A stretch of DNA of 56,273 bases from Acetobacterium sp. Its GTDB lineage: Bacteria; Bacillota; Clostridia; Eubacteriales; Eubacteriaceae. Each line of letters starts with the position of its first letter. Within the stretch, counting starts at the first letter, position 1. Location of the stretch: contig NZ_JAUSPS010000008.1 of the NCBI RefSeq assembly GCF_030652775.1, forward strand, positions 1 to 56,273. The letters are read 5' to 3'. The position numbers and the translations under genes were made by a program. The notes under the pieces were generated by a model, which saw nothing but the letters and a program-made list of their open reading frames with translations, searched no databases and was not told where the DNA came from. Positions 17,235 to 25,173 of this stretch are shown here, piece by piece.

Positions 17235-18488
17235 TTGAATATCGCGCTTTTAGGCTTTGGAACAATTGGTTCTGGTGTCTATGAACTCATCAATTTAAAT
17301 AAAGGTAAGTTTGCTGGTAATTTTACCGATGTAGAGTCCCGAAAGTCAAGTCCGGTCATAACCAAGGTACTGGAACGGGATGCGTCCAAGGATCTGGGCG
17401 ATACCGTCGGAAAAATTGTGACTCACCCCAGTGAGATTCTGGAAGACGAAAGTATTGGCCTGGTGATTGCCCTGATGGGTGGCATGGACTTTGAATATGA
17501 AATGATCAAAGAATGCCTCCGGGCGGGAAAACATGTGGTTACCGCCAATAAGGCTGTCATCTCCGAATATTTTCAGGAATTGCTGACGCTGGCCGAAGAA
17601 AATGGCGTGGTGCTGCGTTACGAGGCTTCGGTCGGCGGCGGGATTCCGATTATCGGCAGTTTGAAAGAAGAAATGAAAATCAATCGGGTTACCGAAATTA
17701 AGGGGATTCTTAACGGAACCACCAACTTCATTTTGTCGAAAATGACCGAAGAAGGGGCAGATTTCGGCGATACTCTGGCGCTGGCTCAATCCATCGGTTT
17801 TGCTGAAGCCGATCCCACCGCAGACGTTGAAGGTTACGATGTATCCCGCAAGCTCTCGATTCTCTCATCGATGGCTTATGAAAGCATTATCCGCGATGAA
17901 GATGTTTATAAACGAGGAATCACCGATATTCGCGCCGCCGATATTGAGATGATCGGATCGATGGGTTACGTGGTCAAATATCTCGGACATTCCATTCTTC
18001 AAGAAAAAAATGTCTATACCACGGTGGAACCGGTGCTGTTTAAAGAAGCCTCGATTATGAGTAACGTCAACAGCGAGTTCAATATCATCTCCATCACTGG
18101 CGATATTATCGGCGAACTGCAGTTTTATGGAAAAGGCGCCGGAAAAGATGCCACCGCCAATGCTGTGGTTGGGGATGTCCTCTATATCCTCAATATTGTC
18201 GGCGAACAGAATTTGCCCAAGCCGCTGCGGCTCAACCGTCATCTTAATAAAATGGGCACCGAAATATTCAAAGGTAAATATTATTTAAGAGCAAATCTGG
18301 GTAATAAAGAAATGCTGGATCAGGTGCTGACGGCAGTGGAAACGGTGGCCGCCCGAAAAACCGTCATCGTTAATGACAATCAGGTTTATGTGGTGACAAA
18401 CGCCATCGCCGCCAGTGATTTTAATATAATGGCAGAAAAATTGAAGGAAACGGTGCCTGAATTATTTTATGCCCGTATCTACGTATAA
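17235..18488 (+). CDS. hom: Homoserine dehydrogenase
   Basis: Hom reduces aspartate semialdehyde to homoserine, the entry to threonine and methionine. The 417-aa protein has the N-terminal nucleotide site GFGTIGSGVYEL, the catalytic region with GILNGTTNFIL and AEADPTADVEGYDV (the Lys and Glu/Asp network), and a C-terminal ACT domain (about 345-417) for feedback by threonine. The start is TTG with GAGGTG 7 bases upstream; no ATG precedes the conserved N-terminus. It is 20 bp upstream of lysC and forms an operon with it. Confidence 0.94.
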   Translation: MNIALLGFGTIGSGVYELINLNKGKFAGNFTDVESRKSSPVITKVLERDASKDLGDTVGKIVTHPSEILEDESIGLVIALMGGMDFEYEMIKECLRAGKHVVTANKAVISEYFQELLTLAEENGVVLRYEASVGGGIPIIGSLKEEMKINRVTEIKGILNGTTNFILSKMTEEGADFGDTLALAQSIGFAEADPTADVEGYDVSRKLSILSSMAYESIIRDEDVYKRGITDIRAADIEMIGSMGYVVKYLGHSILQEKNVYTTVEPVLFKEASIMSNVNSEFNIISITGDIIGELQFYGKGAGKDATANAVVGDVLYILNIVGEQNLPKPLRLNRHLNKMGTEIFKGKYYLRANLGNKEMLDQVLTAVETVAARKTVIVNDNQVYVVTNAIAASDFNIMAEKLKETVPELFYARIYV

Positions 18489-18508
18489 GGAAAGAGTGAC
18501 TGAGGTAA

Positions 18509-19717
18509 ATGCAAGATCTAATCGTACAGAAATATGGTGGCTCCAGTGTCGCCAATGTAGAAAGAATAAAGCGGGTTGCTGGTCGGATTATTGAGACCAA
18601 GGAAAAAGGGAAAAAAGTCGTGGTGGTGGTTTCAGCCATGGGCGATACCACCGATGATCTGATTGAACTGGCGCAAAAGATCAATGAACATCCACCCCAT
18701 CGGGAAATGGATATGTTGCTGGCAACCGGCGAGCAGGTTTCGATATCGTTGCTGGCGATGGCGATTCAGTCGATGGGACACGATGTGGTGAGTTTAACGG
18801 GTGCCCAATGCGGAATTGTTACATCCAGTGTTCATAAACGAGCCCGGATTAATGATATTCATACCCATCGAATTGAAAAGGAACTGGCCGCCGGAAAGAT
18901 TGTCATCGTCGCCGGTTTTCAGGGTATCAATGAAAATAAGGATATTACTACCCTTGGCCGCGGTGGCTCCGATACTTCAGCAGTGGCCGTGGCAGCCGCA
19001 TTAAAGGCTGAACTGTGTGAAATCTATACCGACGTTGATGGGGTGTACACCGCTGATCCCCGAATTGTCGAAGCGGCTTCAAAAATCGATGAAATCTCCT
19101 ACGAAGAGGTTTTGGAAATGGCCAGCACCGGAGCTAAGGTATTGCATCCCCGGTCAGTGGAAATGGCCGAAAAATTCAAGGTGCCACTGGTGGTACGATC
19201 AAGCTATAATTACAATGAAGGAACCATTATTAAGGAGGACGTTATTATGGAAAAAGTATTAGTTCGAGGGGTATCTCTTGATGAAAATATCGCAAAAATC
19301 TCAATCTTTGAAGTGCCGGATCAACCGGGGATTGCTTTTAGATTGTTCAGTGCTCTGGCAAAGTCCAACATTCATGTGGATATGATTGTCCAGAATGTCA
19401 ACCGGACATCAGTTAATGATATTTCTTTCACCATTGATGTGGATGAACTGCAGGAAGCCGTATCCGTTGCTCAGAAATTTGCCTTTGAGGTCAATGCCCA
19501 AAAAGTCGAATACGATCAGGGTGTTGCCAAACTTTCCGTGATCGGTACCGGGATCGTGGCCAATGCCGAAATTGCCTCCAAGTTCTTTGAAGCGTTATTT
19601 GAACTAGGTATCAACATTCAGACCATCAGCACCTCGGAAATCAAGATTTCCTGTCTGATTGATAAGGAACGCGGTAAAGAAGCAATGGTTCATATTCATA
19701 AAAAATTTGATATGTAG
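18509..19717 (+). CDS. lysC: Aspartate kinase
   Basis: LysC phosphorylates aspartate, the first step to lysine, threonine and methionine. The 402-aa monofunctional enzyme has KYGGSSV at residues 8-14, the GRGGSDTSAVAVAAAL block (about 150-165), and two ACT domains (about 262-402). An in-frame ATG at 19247 (Met247) preceded by AAGGAGG could give a separate regulatory subunit as in Bacillus aspartokinase II. The last 22 bases before the final G of the stop form the attachment site of the mobile element, so the element supplies the last base of the stop codon (TAG here, TAA in the empty site) without changing the protein. Confidence 0.95.
   Translation: MQDLIVQKYGGSSVANVERIKRVAGRIIETKEKGKKVVVVVSAMGDTTDDLIELAQKINEHPPHREMDMLLATGEQVSISLLAMAIQSMGHDVVSLTGAQCGIVTSSVHKRARINDIHTHRIEKELAAGKIVIVAGFQGINENKDITTLGRGGSDTSAVAVAAALKAELCEIYTDVDGVYTADPRIVEAASKIDEISYEEVLEMASTGAKVLHPRSVEMAEKFKVPLVVRSSYNYNEGTIIKEDVIMEKVLVRGVSLDENIAKISIFEVPDQPGIAFRLFSALAKSNIHVDMIVQNVNRTSVNDISFTIDVDELQEAVSVAQKFAFEVNAQKVEYDQGVAKLSVIGTGIVANAEIASKFFEALFELGINIQTISTSEIKISCLIDKERGKEAMVHIHKKFDM
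19232..19249 (+). promoter_or_regulatory. Internal ribosome binding site and start in lysC
   Basis: AAGGAGG at 19232-19238 is 8 bases before an in-frame ATG at 19247. Translation from it would give a 156-aa polypeptide with both ACT domains. The same arrangement yields the beta subunit in Bacillus lysC. Confidence 0.65.
19694..19716 (+). repeat. attL core
   Basis: A 23-bp direct repeat, beginning ATTCAT and ending ATATGTA, formed by the last codons of lysC. An identical copy lies at 32758-32780. Confidence 0.88.
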
Positions 19718-19723
19718 TTTTGA

Positions 19724-19770
19724 AAAAGCTCTGAGACCGTTTGATAGAAACGGTTTCAGAGCTTTTAATT
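19724..19770 (+). terminator. Element-borne terminator for lysC
   Basis: A 19-bp stem (AAAAGCTCTGAGACCGTTT against AAACGGTTTCAGAGCTTTT) ends in TTTTAATTT. It lies just inside the element and closely resembles the host terminator displaced to 32791-32834. Confidence 0.85.
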
Positions 19771-19785
19771 TACGACACGGGAAAG

Positions 19786-19810
19786 TTTGCCCCCTTTTTT
19801 GCCCCCTAAA
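19786..19810. repeat. 25-bp subterminal direct repeat, left copy
   Basis: TTTGCCCCCTTTTTTGCCCC followed by CCTAAA-type bases. It matches 32636-32660 at all but one position, in the same orientation. A similar G-rich motif is often seen next to integrase genes in Firmicute elements. An integrase arm site is a possible role. Confidence 0.65.
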
Positions 19811-19823
19811 TAATTTTTATTAT

Positions 19824-20981
19824 TTATTCCGCCTTGCATAATAATTCATTGTGTAAGGTATCCATTTTTCCAGCACTGATGGCACTGATGTCTTTTAAAA
19901 CATGAGTATAAACGTTCATTGTCATCGCGATGTCAGAATGACCCAGCAGCGCCTGGACGGTTTTAGGCTGCTCTCCTAGCTCAAATAGCCGGGTTGCGTA
20001 GGTATGGCGTAAACTATGGATTTTGAAATGTTCGATTTTGTTTTCTTTAATTATGGTATCAAGCGAAGTTCTTACAGAACTGAAAGCCAGATAACCACCA
20101 AGCTTTGCAGAAAAGACCAGGTTAAGGTCAGCACATTTATTTTGCAATCTCATTTTCTTTTCCAGTTCTTTTACCCTCAGTTCTTTTAGTCGGGGTATTA
20201 AAAACTCAGGTACGGGAATAACACGTGTTCCAGCCTTTGTTTTTGGTGCGGTTATTTTATTGGTATATCTCTTTGTTGTCCGATCCTTTGTATAAGTCAT
20301 TTGTTTAGAAACAGATATTTCTTTACTCTCAAAACTAAGATCATCCCAGGTTAATGCAAGAAGTTCCCCGATCCGTAGTCCAGTGTTTAATGCAGTCAAG
20401 AACAATACTTCATAAGTGGCGCCCTTGATAGCCTTAATAAACTTCTCCTGTTCATCCCGTGTTAATACCCTTGAGACCTCATCCTCATCTTTTTCCTTTG
20501 GAGCTGGCAGCTTAATTGCTCTGGTGAAGTCCATTAATATTTTCTGATTAGCAAAGGCATATCTCAAGCAAGGACAGACCATTTTATGAATTGATTTAAC
20601 AACGTTGATTCCCTTGGTATCAATGATACTCTGGTAATAGTCCTGGAGATCTAGGGCGCTTAAATCTTTCAGTCGGATCTTTTCAACAGGGGATCCTTTA
20701 ATGTGGTTGTCATAACATACATAGTAATTATGAACAGTCCCTTCTTTTTTGCCGTTAATGTGAACAGCATCAAGCCACTTCTTAAGATAGTCTCCAAAGA
20801 AAGCCTTATCCGAAGTCACGCCCCGGTCTAATTCGTACTCTTTGCTTTTTATCTTTGCTTTCAGCTCGGTTTCGGTCTTAGCGTACATATCAAGCGGTTT
20901 TCTTAGTTGCGTGTGTCGGAGCCGGTAAAAGAAATACACCCTGCCGTTTTTAATCTTCTTTTTAAATATTGGTCTTGACAT
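19824..20981 (-). CDS. int: Tyrosine recombinase (element integrase)
   Basis: The 385-aa protein integrates and excises the element at the lysC 3' end. It has an N-terminal arm-binding domain (about 1-60), a SAM-like core-binding domain (about 70-165) and a catalytic domain (about 185-375) with the full set of residues: Arg in NTGLRIGELLAL, His and Arg in HSLRHTYATRL, His in LLGHSDIAMT, and the nucleophile Tyr in NVYTHV. Length and motifs fit Tn916/prophage-type integrases. It reads towards attL and lies about 107 bp from it, as expected. AAAGGA precedes the start. Confidence 0.94.
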   Translation of the reverse strand: MSRPIFKKKIKNGRVYFFYRLRHTQLRKPLDMYAKTETELKAKIKSKEYELDRGVTSDKAFFGDYLKKWLDAVHINGKKEGTVHNYYVCYDNHIKGSPVEKIRLKDLSALDLQDYYQSIIDTKGINVVKSIHKMVCPCLRYAFANQKILMDFTRAIKLPAPKEKDEDEVSRVLTRDEQEKFIKAIKGATYEVLFLTALNTGLRIGELLALTWDDLSFESKEISVSKQMTYTKDRTTKRYTNKITAPKTKAGTRVIPVPEFLIPRLKELRVKELEKKMRLQNKCADLNLVFSAKLGGYLAFSSVRTSLDTIIKENKIEHFKIHSLRHTYATRLFELGEQPKTVQALLGHSDIAMTMNVYTHVLKDISAISAGKMDTLHNELLCKAE

Positions 20982-21023
20982 AATATCTACATCCTTTCTG
21001 GTTTTATTAAATACTATTATTCA

Positions 21024-21195
21024 CTGTCACCTGTCATCAAATATATAAAGAATACCTATTTAAAGCCATTTTTTCAGGTGACAGGAAGTATTTTTCCTGT
21101 CATTTTCCTGTCACCACCCTATAAAACAGAAAATCCCCCTAACTGGTTTAGTTAGTGGGTTTCTGGTATTTTTTGATTAAGTTATTAGGTGACAG
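21024..21195. repeat. Cluster of GGTGACAG octamers, left
   Basis: Exact copies of GGTGACAG or its complement CTGTCACC lie at 21024-21031, 21077-21084, 21108-21115 and 21188-21195. One-base or two-base variants lie at 21031-21038 and 21097-21104. The same octamer recurs five times near the right end. Possible roles are replication iterons or binding sites for a recombination factor. Confidence 0.75.
21131..21159 (-). terminator. Probable terminator of the XRE regulator gene
   Basis: On the minus strand CCCACTAACT pairs with AGTTAGGGG, with one bulge, and is followed by ATTTTCTGTTTT. Confidence 0.55.
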
Positions 21196-21204
21196 TAGAT
21201 TGAT

Positions 21205-22059
21205 TTATTGTGGTGGATTTAATTGAAAACCTTTTGAGAGAGTCTCAAAGAGATCATCAATGTTTTCTGGTGCAACGTCCATGCCAATCGAATCATTAGA
21301 AAAAAACAGCTTAAGACTGTGTCTTAAATTTTCAACTGCTAAAGGCAGATAAGGACTATCTTTATTTTCTATTAGCTTCTTTAAATAGATTAGCGAATCC
21401 ATTGCCTGGCAAAAAAACACTATGTCACGGTCTGTAAATAGTTTTTGGAAATTTTCTAGATCGCCGGAAACTATTCTTTCAAATATACGATTTTCATTTT
21501 GAAGATCATCTTTTACAAGTGAATTAACCTGTTTGTTTGCAATAACAAGTAAATCAATATAGTCAGATTTTTTTTCATCAATAATATTTTCTTTTATAAA
21601 ATCTTCTTTTGTAGTACCAAGAGTTTTACACAAAGTATTTATTTCTGATTCTATATTTTTGTGCATCGCACTCCAGAGGTTAAGATCGAATTTTTTTGCA
21701 TTGTATTGTTCAGGGAGAGTCCTTAAAATTTCAGGATCATTTTCGTTTTTTATCTTATCTTCAATTTCACTTAATGATTTTTTTAGTAAAGAGAGATCTT
21801 TAATTAAATTTCTTTCAGTAGCGATAATGTCTTTTAACCTCAATTCATTTTTTAACACTTCAGTTTCGCCAGTAAGCTCGCCCAATGTTACGCCTAATTT
21901 AGTTGCGATCACGGTAAGTTTGCTAACAGCAGGTTCTTTGATCTTATTATTTTCATAATCTTGAAGTGTTCTATAGGGGATGCCTGTGTTTTTAGCTAAG
22001 GCAGTTTGTGTAATGCCTTTGCTTTTTCGTATTTTTTTGATATTAGAACCAATATCCAT
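21205..22059 (-). CDS. XRE-family regulator (element repressor candidate)
   Basis: This 284-aa protein starts with a Cro/C1-type helix-turn-helix (about 5-62: TQTALAKNTGIPYRTLQDYE). A central region of about 70-200 is rich in Lys, Glu and Leu and probably coiled, and the C-terminal domain is unrecognised. It is divergent from the small HTH gene and the replication-head operon, the usual position for a master repressor in phages and PICIs. No peptidase (LexA/CI Ser-Lys) motif is visible, so release by a helper-phage protein, as with Stl in staphylococcal islands, is more likely than SOS self-cleavage; that is inference. Confidence 0.8.
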   Translation of the reverse strand: MDIGSNIKKIRKSKGITQTALAKNTGIPYRTLQDYENNKIKEPAVSKLTVIATKLGVTLGELTGETEVLKNELRLKDIIATERNLIKDLSLLKKSLSEIEDKIKNENDPEILRTLPEQYNAKKFDLNLWSAMHKNIESEINTLCKTLGTTKEDFIKENIIDEKKSDYIDLLVIANKQVNSLVKDDLQNENRIFERIVSGDLENFQKLFTDRDIVFFCQAMDSLIYLKKLIENKDSPYLPLAVENLRHSLKLFFSNDSIGMDVAPENIDDLFETLSKGFQLNPPQ

Positions 22060-22095
22060 ATCTAAGCGCTCTCCTTTTGTTCAAATTGTACTTCT

Positions 22096-22124
22096 AATAT
22101 ATCATGCAATAAATAAACGGTCAA
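22096..22124 (-). promoter_or_regulatory. Promoter of the XRE regulator
   Basis: On the minus strand TTGACC (22124-22119), a 17-base spacer and TATATT (22101-22096). Confidence 0.7.
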
Positions 22125-22168
22125 GACGTATGTTTTCATAAATAACACGTGATACCGTATAAAAAATA

Positions 22169-22197
22169 TTGACACACGACAAAACGTGTGCTATTCT
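22169..22197 (+). promoter_or_regulatory. Rightward promoter of the element with operator in the spacer
   Basis: TTGACA (22169-22174), exactly 17 bases, then TATTCT (22192-22197). The inverted repeat CACACG-acaaaa-CGTGTG (22173-22190) fills the spacer and overlaps the -35 box, so a bound repressor would shut it. A CACGTG palindrome lies at 22146-22151. Confidence 0.75.
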
Positions 22198-22220
22198 GTT
22201 TTTGAAAAGGAGGTGGCAAA

Positions 22221-22430
22221 ATGAACAAACAGCAGAAGGAGTTTGGTTTAATGCTAAATATCCATGAAGCAATCAATTTTTCAGGATTACCAAAAGCTCA
22301 ACTTTATCGGTTAGCCAGAGAAGAAGAAGATTTTCCAGTTTTGCGGCTGGGTGGTAGAGTGTTCTTTAACCGTGATGGGTTAACCCAATGGTTACAGGAG
22401 AACACAGGAAATAAGACAATTTCTGTTTAG
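22221..22430 (+). CDS. Small helix-turn-helix protein, AlpA/excisionase-like
   Basis: This 69-aa protein has a MerR-like helix-turn-helix of the helix_turn_helix_17 type (INFSGLPKAQLYRLAREEEDFPVLRLGGRVFFNRDGL split over residues 15-51) with the FPVLRLGGRVFF wing. Such proteins act as AlpA-type activators of the satellite's integrase or as excisionases. It is the first gene rightwards from the repressed promoter and has a strong AAAAGGAGGTGG site. Which of the two roles it plays cannot be told here. Confidence 0.75.
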   Translation: MNKQQKEFGLMLNIHEAINFSGLPKAQLYRLAREEEDFPVLRLGGRVFFNRDGLTQWLQENTGNKTISV

Positions 22431-22436
22431 CTTTTT

Positions 22437-24578
22437 ATGGCCCTGGTATCAAAAGTTAAAAGAGGTGAGACTGTTGAGGCAAGAAAAGGGGTGAGTAGAA
22501 TATCAATTGAAAAATTTGAGTTTATTAAGAAGTATAGTTTATTTCCGGTGGTACCAATAAATAATAATGCGGGTTTTCCGATGGTTAAGTGGAGCGATCC
22601 CAAGTGTTGGGTTAAAAGTTTTGATGAATTGGTAAAACTCACCGATGCAACAGGAGCAGCTTTGCTTACCGGCGAAAAGTCTGGTGTTATGGTAGTGGAT
22701 TTAGACGTTAATCATGTTGATGGCGTGGATGGAGTAAAGACGTTTAATGAACTGTGGCCAGGAATGCCCGAAACGTTAATGACTGAAACCCCAAATGGCG
22801 GGATGCATATATATTTCAAATACCGTAAAGGGTTAAGAAATCGGGCCGATTATTTTCCAGGCATTGATGTACGGACGGATGGTGGTGTGATTGTTGCCCC
22901 TGGCAGCCAGAAAAAAAAGAAAGATGGAACCATTGGCAGTTACCAGGTTATGGTGGATCTTCCAATTACTGAAATGCCTGGTGAATTATTTGATATTTTT
23001 GTAGAGCGGGATAAGTTACAAAAAAAAGAAAAAACCCAATCATGGGACAATGACGGGTTTAGTGGAGAAGCTTATCCTTCAGGAAAACGAAATGATAGCT
23101 TGTTCCGTGATGGGATGATGGTCTTTGGTAAGACTGATATTAATGATCATACCATTATTAGCGCATTTTTGCAAACTTTAAATGATTCTAAGTGCCAACC
23201 GCCGTTGGATCGAAATGAAGTTGAAAGAATCGCAAAGAGCGTTTGCGAAAAAATCCAGACACTTAACTATTTTACATCAGACGGAAAGGTTATTCCATTT
23301 TCATTAGCCAGGTATGTAATGAAAGATAAGCATTGCTTTAGCCGTGGGAACTTAACTTTTTTCTACAACCATGAAAAGGGTTTTTATGAACACGTTGGCG
23401 CCCATGGCCTTCATAAAATTTATTTTGCCAGTTGCCAAAACGACACAGATCGCACCGTGAGAAAAGCAAAAGAGTTTGCCGAAATCATGTTAATGGTGGC
23501 AAGTGAAGAAAAAAGAAACTATGAAGAAAAAAAGTTCGCTAATTGCTTGAATGGCACGGTTAATTTAGAAACAGGGGCATTATTACCCTACAGTAATGAA
23601 TACCGCCTTACAGGACAATTTCAGGCGAATTTTAGACAGGTTAATGATCTGGAGTTTAAGAGTTCAAGATTGAAGCGTTTTTTAAATGAAATACTTGACT
23701 TAGAGAGTCAATTGACCCTCCAGGAAGCCATGGGGTTATTGATTTCACCAAGAGCCCAGGAAGTGCAGCAGGCATTTATTTTCTTAGGTAATGGGAAAAA
23801 CGGAAAGTCCGCTTTAATGGAAATTATGCAGGCGTTGATAGGATCAAGGGATAATATCTGTTCAATCGGCTTAAGTGATTTTTCCAAAGATTTTGATATC
23901 TCAGCAGCAGAAGGTAAGATTGCAAATATTGTAATGGATGATGATTTGTCCGGCGTAAAAGTTGGCGCGGCGTTTAAGTCAATGATATGTGGTGAAGCCG
24001 TCAGGGTTAACCGTAAAAACAAAGACATAAAAGTTATGAACTTTAATATGACCCATTATTTCAATTTAAACAGATTGCCATCGGCTTCGGATAAATCAGA
24101 TGGATTCTACAGAAGATTTTGCATTATTCCGTTTAATAACACATTTGGGACAGAAGAAGAATTTCAAAATGGGATCACCACTCACGCAAGAGATCCTATT
24201 GTAACCAGAAAAATAATTGAAGAAGAGCTGGATTTGTTTTTCTGGTGGGCGCTTCAGGGGCTAAAAAGATTGAAAGTGAATAACTGGAAATTGACAATTT
24301 CGAAAGCAGCGCTTCAGGAAATGGAAACATTTAAAGCGGATAGTGACTCAGCTTATGCATTCTATAGCGAAAGAATAGAAGTATCGCCAGGAAATGATTT
24401 GCCTGTGGGCACTGTGATTTCAGCTTATGATTGCTTCTGTGGTCAAAATGGAATTAATAAGCCAATGTCAGGATCAGCGCTCGGGAAACAGCTCAAATCA
24501 TTTGGAATCAAGCAAGTAAGAACAAAAACAACCAGGTACTACAAAGACATTCGAATAAAAAATGAAGGAGAAAATTAA
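22437..24578 (+). CDS. Primase-polymerase / SF3 helicase replication protein
   Basis: This protein of up to 713 aa is the replication initiator of the element. The N-terminal third is a Prim-Pol domain (about 30-190) with the metal residues in VVDLDVNHVDG, the MHIYFKY strand and IDVRTDGGVIVAPGS. A D5/P4-type N-terminal helicase region follows, then an SF3 helicase with Walker A GNGKNGKS at about residue 450 and Walker B VMDDDL near 500. The exact start is unsure: ATG 22437 has no ribosome site, and GTG 22491 (AAAAGGG just before) is an in-frame alternative that keeps the Prim-Pol domain. PICIs typically carry such a pri-rep gene at this place. Confidence 0.88.
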   Translation: MALVSKVKRGETVEARKGVSRISIEKFEFIKKYSLFPVVPINNNAGFPMVKWSDPKCWVKSFDELVKLTDATGAALLTGEKSGVMVVDLDVNHVDGVDGVKTFNELWPGMPETLMTETPNGGMHIYFKYRKGLRNRADYFPGIDVRTDGGVIVAPGSQKKKKDGTIGSYQVMVDLPITEMPGELFDIFVERDKLQKKEKTQSWDNDGFSGEAYPSGKRNDSLFRDGMMVFGKTDINDHTIISAFLQTLNDSKCQPPLDRNEVERIAKSVCEKIQTLNYFTSDGKVIPFSLARYVMKDKHCFSRGNLTFFYNHEKGFYEHVGAHGLHKIYFASCQNDTDRTVRKAKEFAEIMLMVASEEKRNYEEKKFANCLNGTVNLETGALLPYSNEYRLTGQFQANFRQVNDLEFKSSRLKRFLNEILDLESQLTLQEAMGLLISPRAQEVQQAFIFLGNGKNGKSALMEIMQALIGSRDNICSIGLSDFSKDFDISAAEGKIANIVMDDDLSGVKVGAAFKSMICGEAVRVNRKNKDIKVMNFNMTHYFNLNRLPSASDKSDGFYRRFCIIPFNNTFGTEEEFQNGITTHARDPIVTRKIIEEELDLFFWWALQGLKRLKVNNWKLTISKAALQEMETFKADSDSAYAFYSERIEVSPGNDLPVGTVISAYDCFCGQNGINKPMSGSALGKQLKSFGIKQVRTKTTRYYKDIRIKNEGEN

Positions 24579-24926
24579 ATGGAAATTGTAACAAAGACGG
24601 CAGCGGCAAGCGATTTATTGGCAGTAATCGAAGGTGAATTAATGAATGCAACCGTGAAGATTGAAAAGGCGTTATGTATCAACCAGGATTTATCGGAAGG
24701 GTATTTTGATTTGACGGATTTCACAAAAGAAAATCTTTGGAAATTGCAATGCGGATACTTTGAACATGCAACAAAAGCTAGTATCGTGTTTGATTATATT
24801 TATGCTGTCAGTGGTTTATTGGAAAAAATCGAAAAACTTGTTATTGAAGCAAGAAAAGAACTAAAGGGAGCCGGGAGAAAAATAAACCTGGAAGAGGTGA
24901 TTAGAAAAGCCGAGGAACAGGAATAA
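24579..24926 (+). CDS. Uncharacterised element protein (115 aa)
   Basis: I do not recognise this protein. It starts immediately after the primase stop (TAA then ATG) and its own stop overlaps the next start by one base, so it is translationally coupled on both sides. The sequence is mainly helical and acidic, with a C-terminal Lys/Glu-rich helix (LLEKIEKLVIEARKELK). In PICIs this stretch between replication and head genes often carries helper-interfering or accessory genes; that is only a positional hint. Confidence 0.6.
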   Translation: MEIVTKTAAASDLLAVIEGELMNATVKIEKALCINQDLSEGYFDLTDFTKENLWKLQCGYFEHATKASIVFDYIYAVSGLLEKIEKLVIEARKELKGAGRKINLEEVIRKAEEQE

Positions 24927-25129
24927 TGAAAAATAAAACAATAACATTGATTAATGGCAAGACCTTAAACGACGTTGATTTAACCAGATGGGCCGGGGAT
25001 CCGAATTTCTATAAGGTGCATGACAGGGCGTTAAAGAAAGATATTCTTATGAACATAAATCAGATTGTCAGCATTGAAGATTATGTAGAACAAAGTTTAT
25101 CTGATTTGCCGTCGGTGCGAACTTACTAA
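24926..25129 (+). CDS. Uncharacterised element protein (67 aa)
   Basis: The short ORF starts at the A of the upstream TAA stop. It contains ITLINGKTLNDVDLTRWAGD and a predicted mixed alpha/beta fold. I do not recognise it. Its position is immediately before the head operon, 44 bp from the portal gene start. Confidence 0.55.
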   Translation: MKNKTITLINGKTLNDVDLTRWAGDPNFYKVHDRALKKDILMNINQIVSIEDYVEQSLSDLPSVRTY

Positions 25130-25173
25130 AACAGCAGGCACCTTTAACCGGGCGCCTTATTCAAGAAAGGAGC

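Noticed and set aside
21024-21195. CRISPR array
   Set aside because: The octamers occur in both orientations with irregular spacing and no spacer-repeat periodicity. No cas gene is present.
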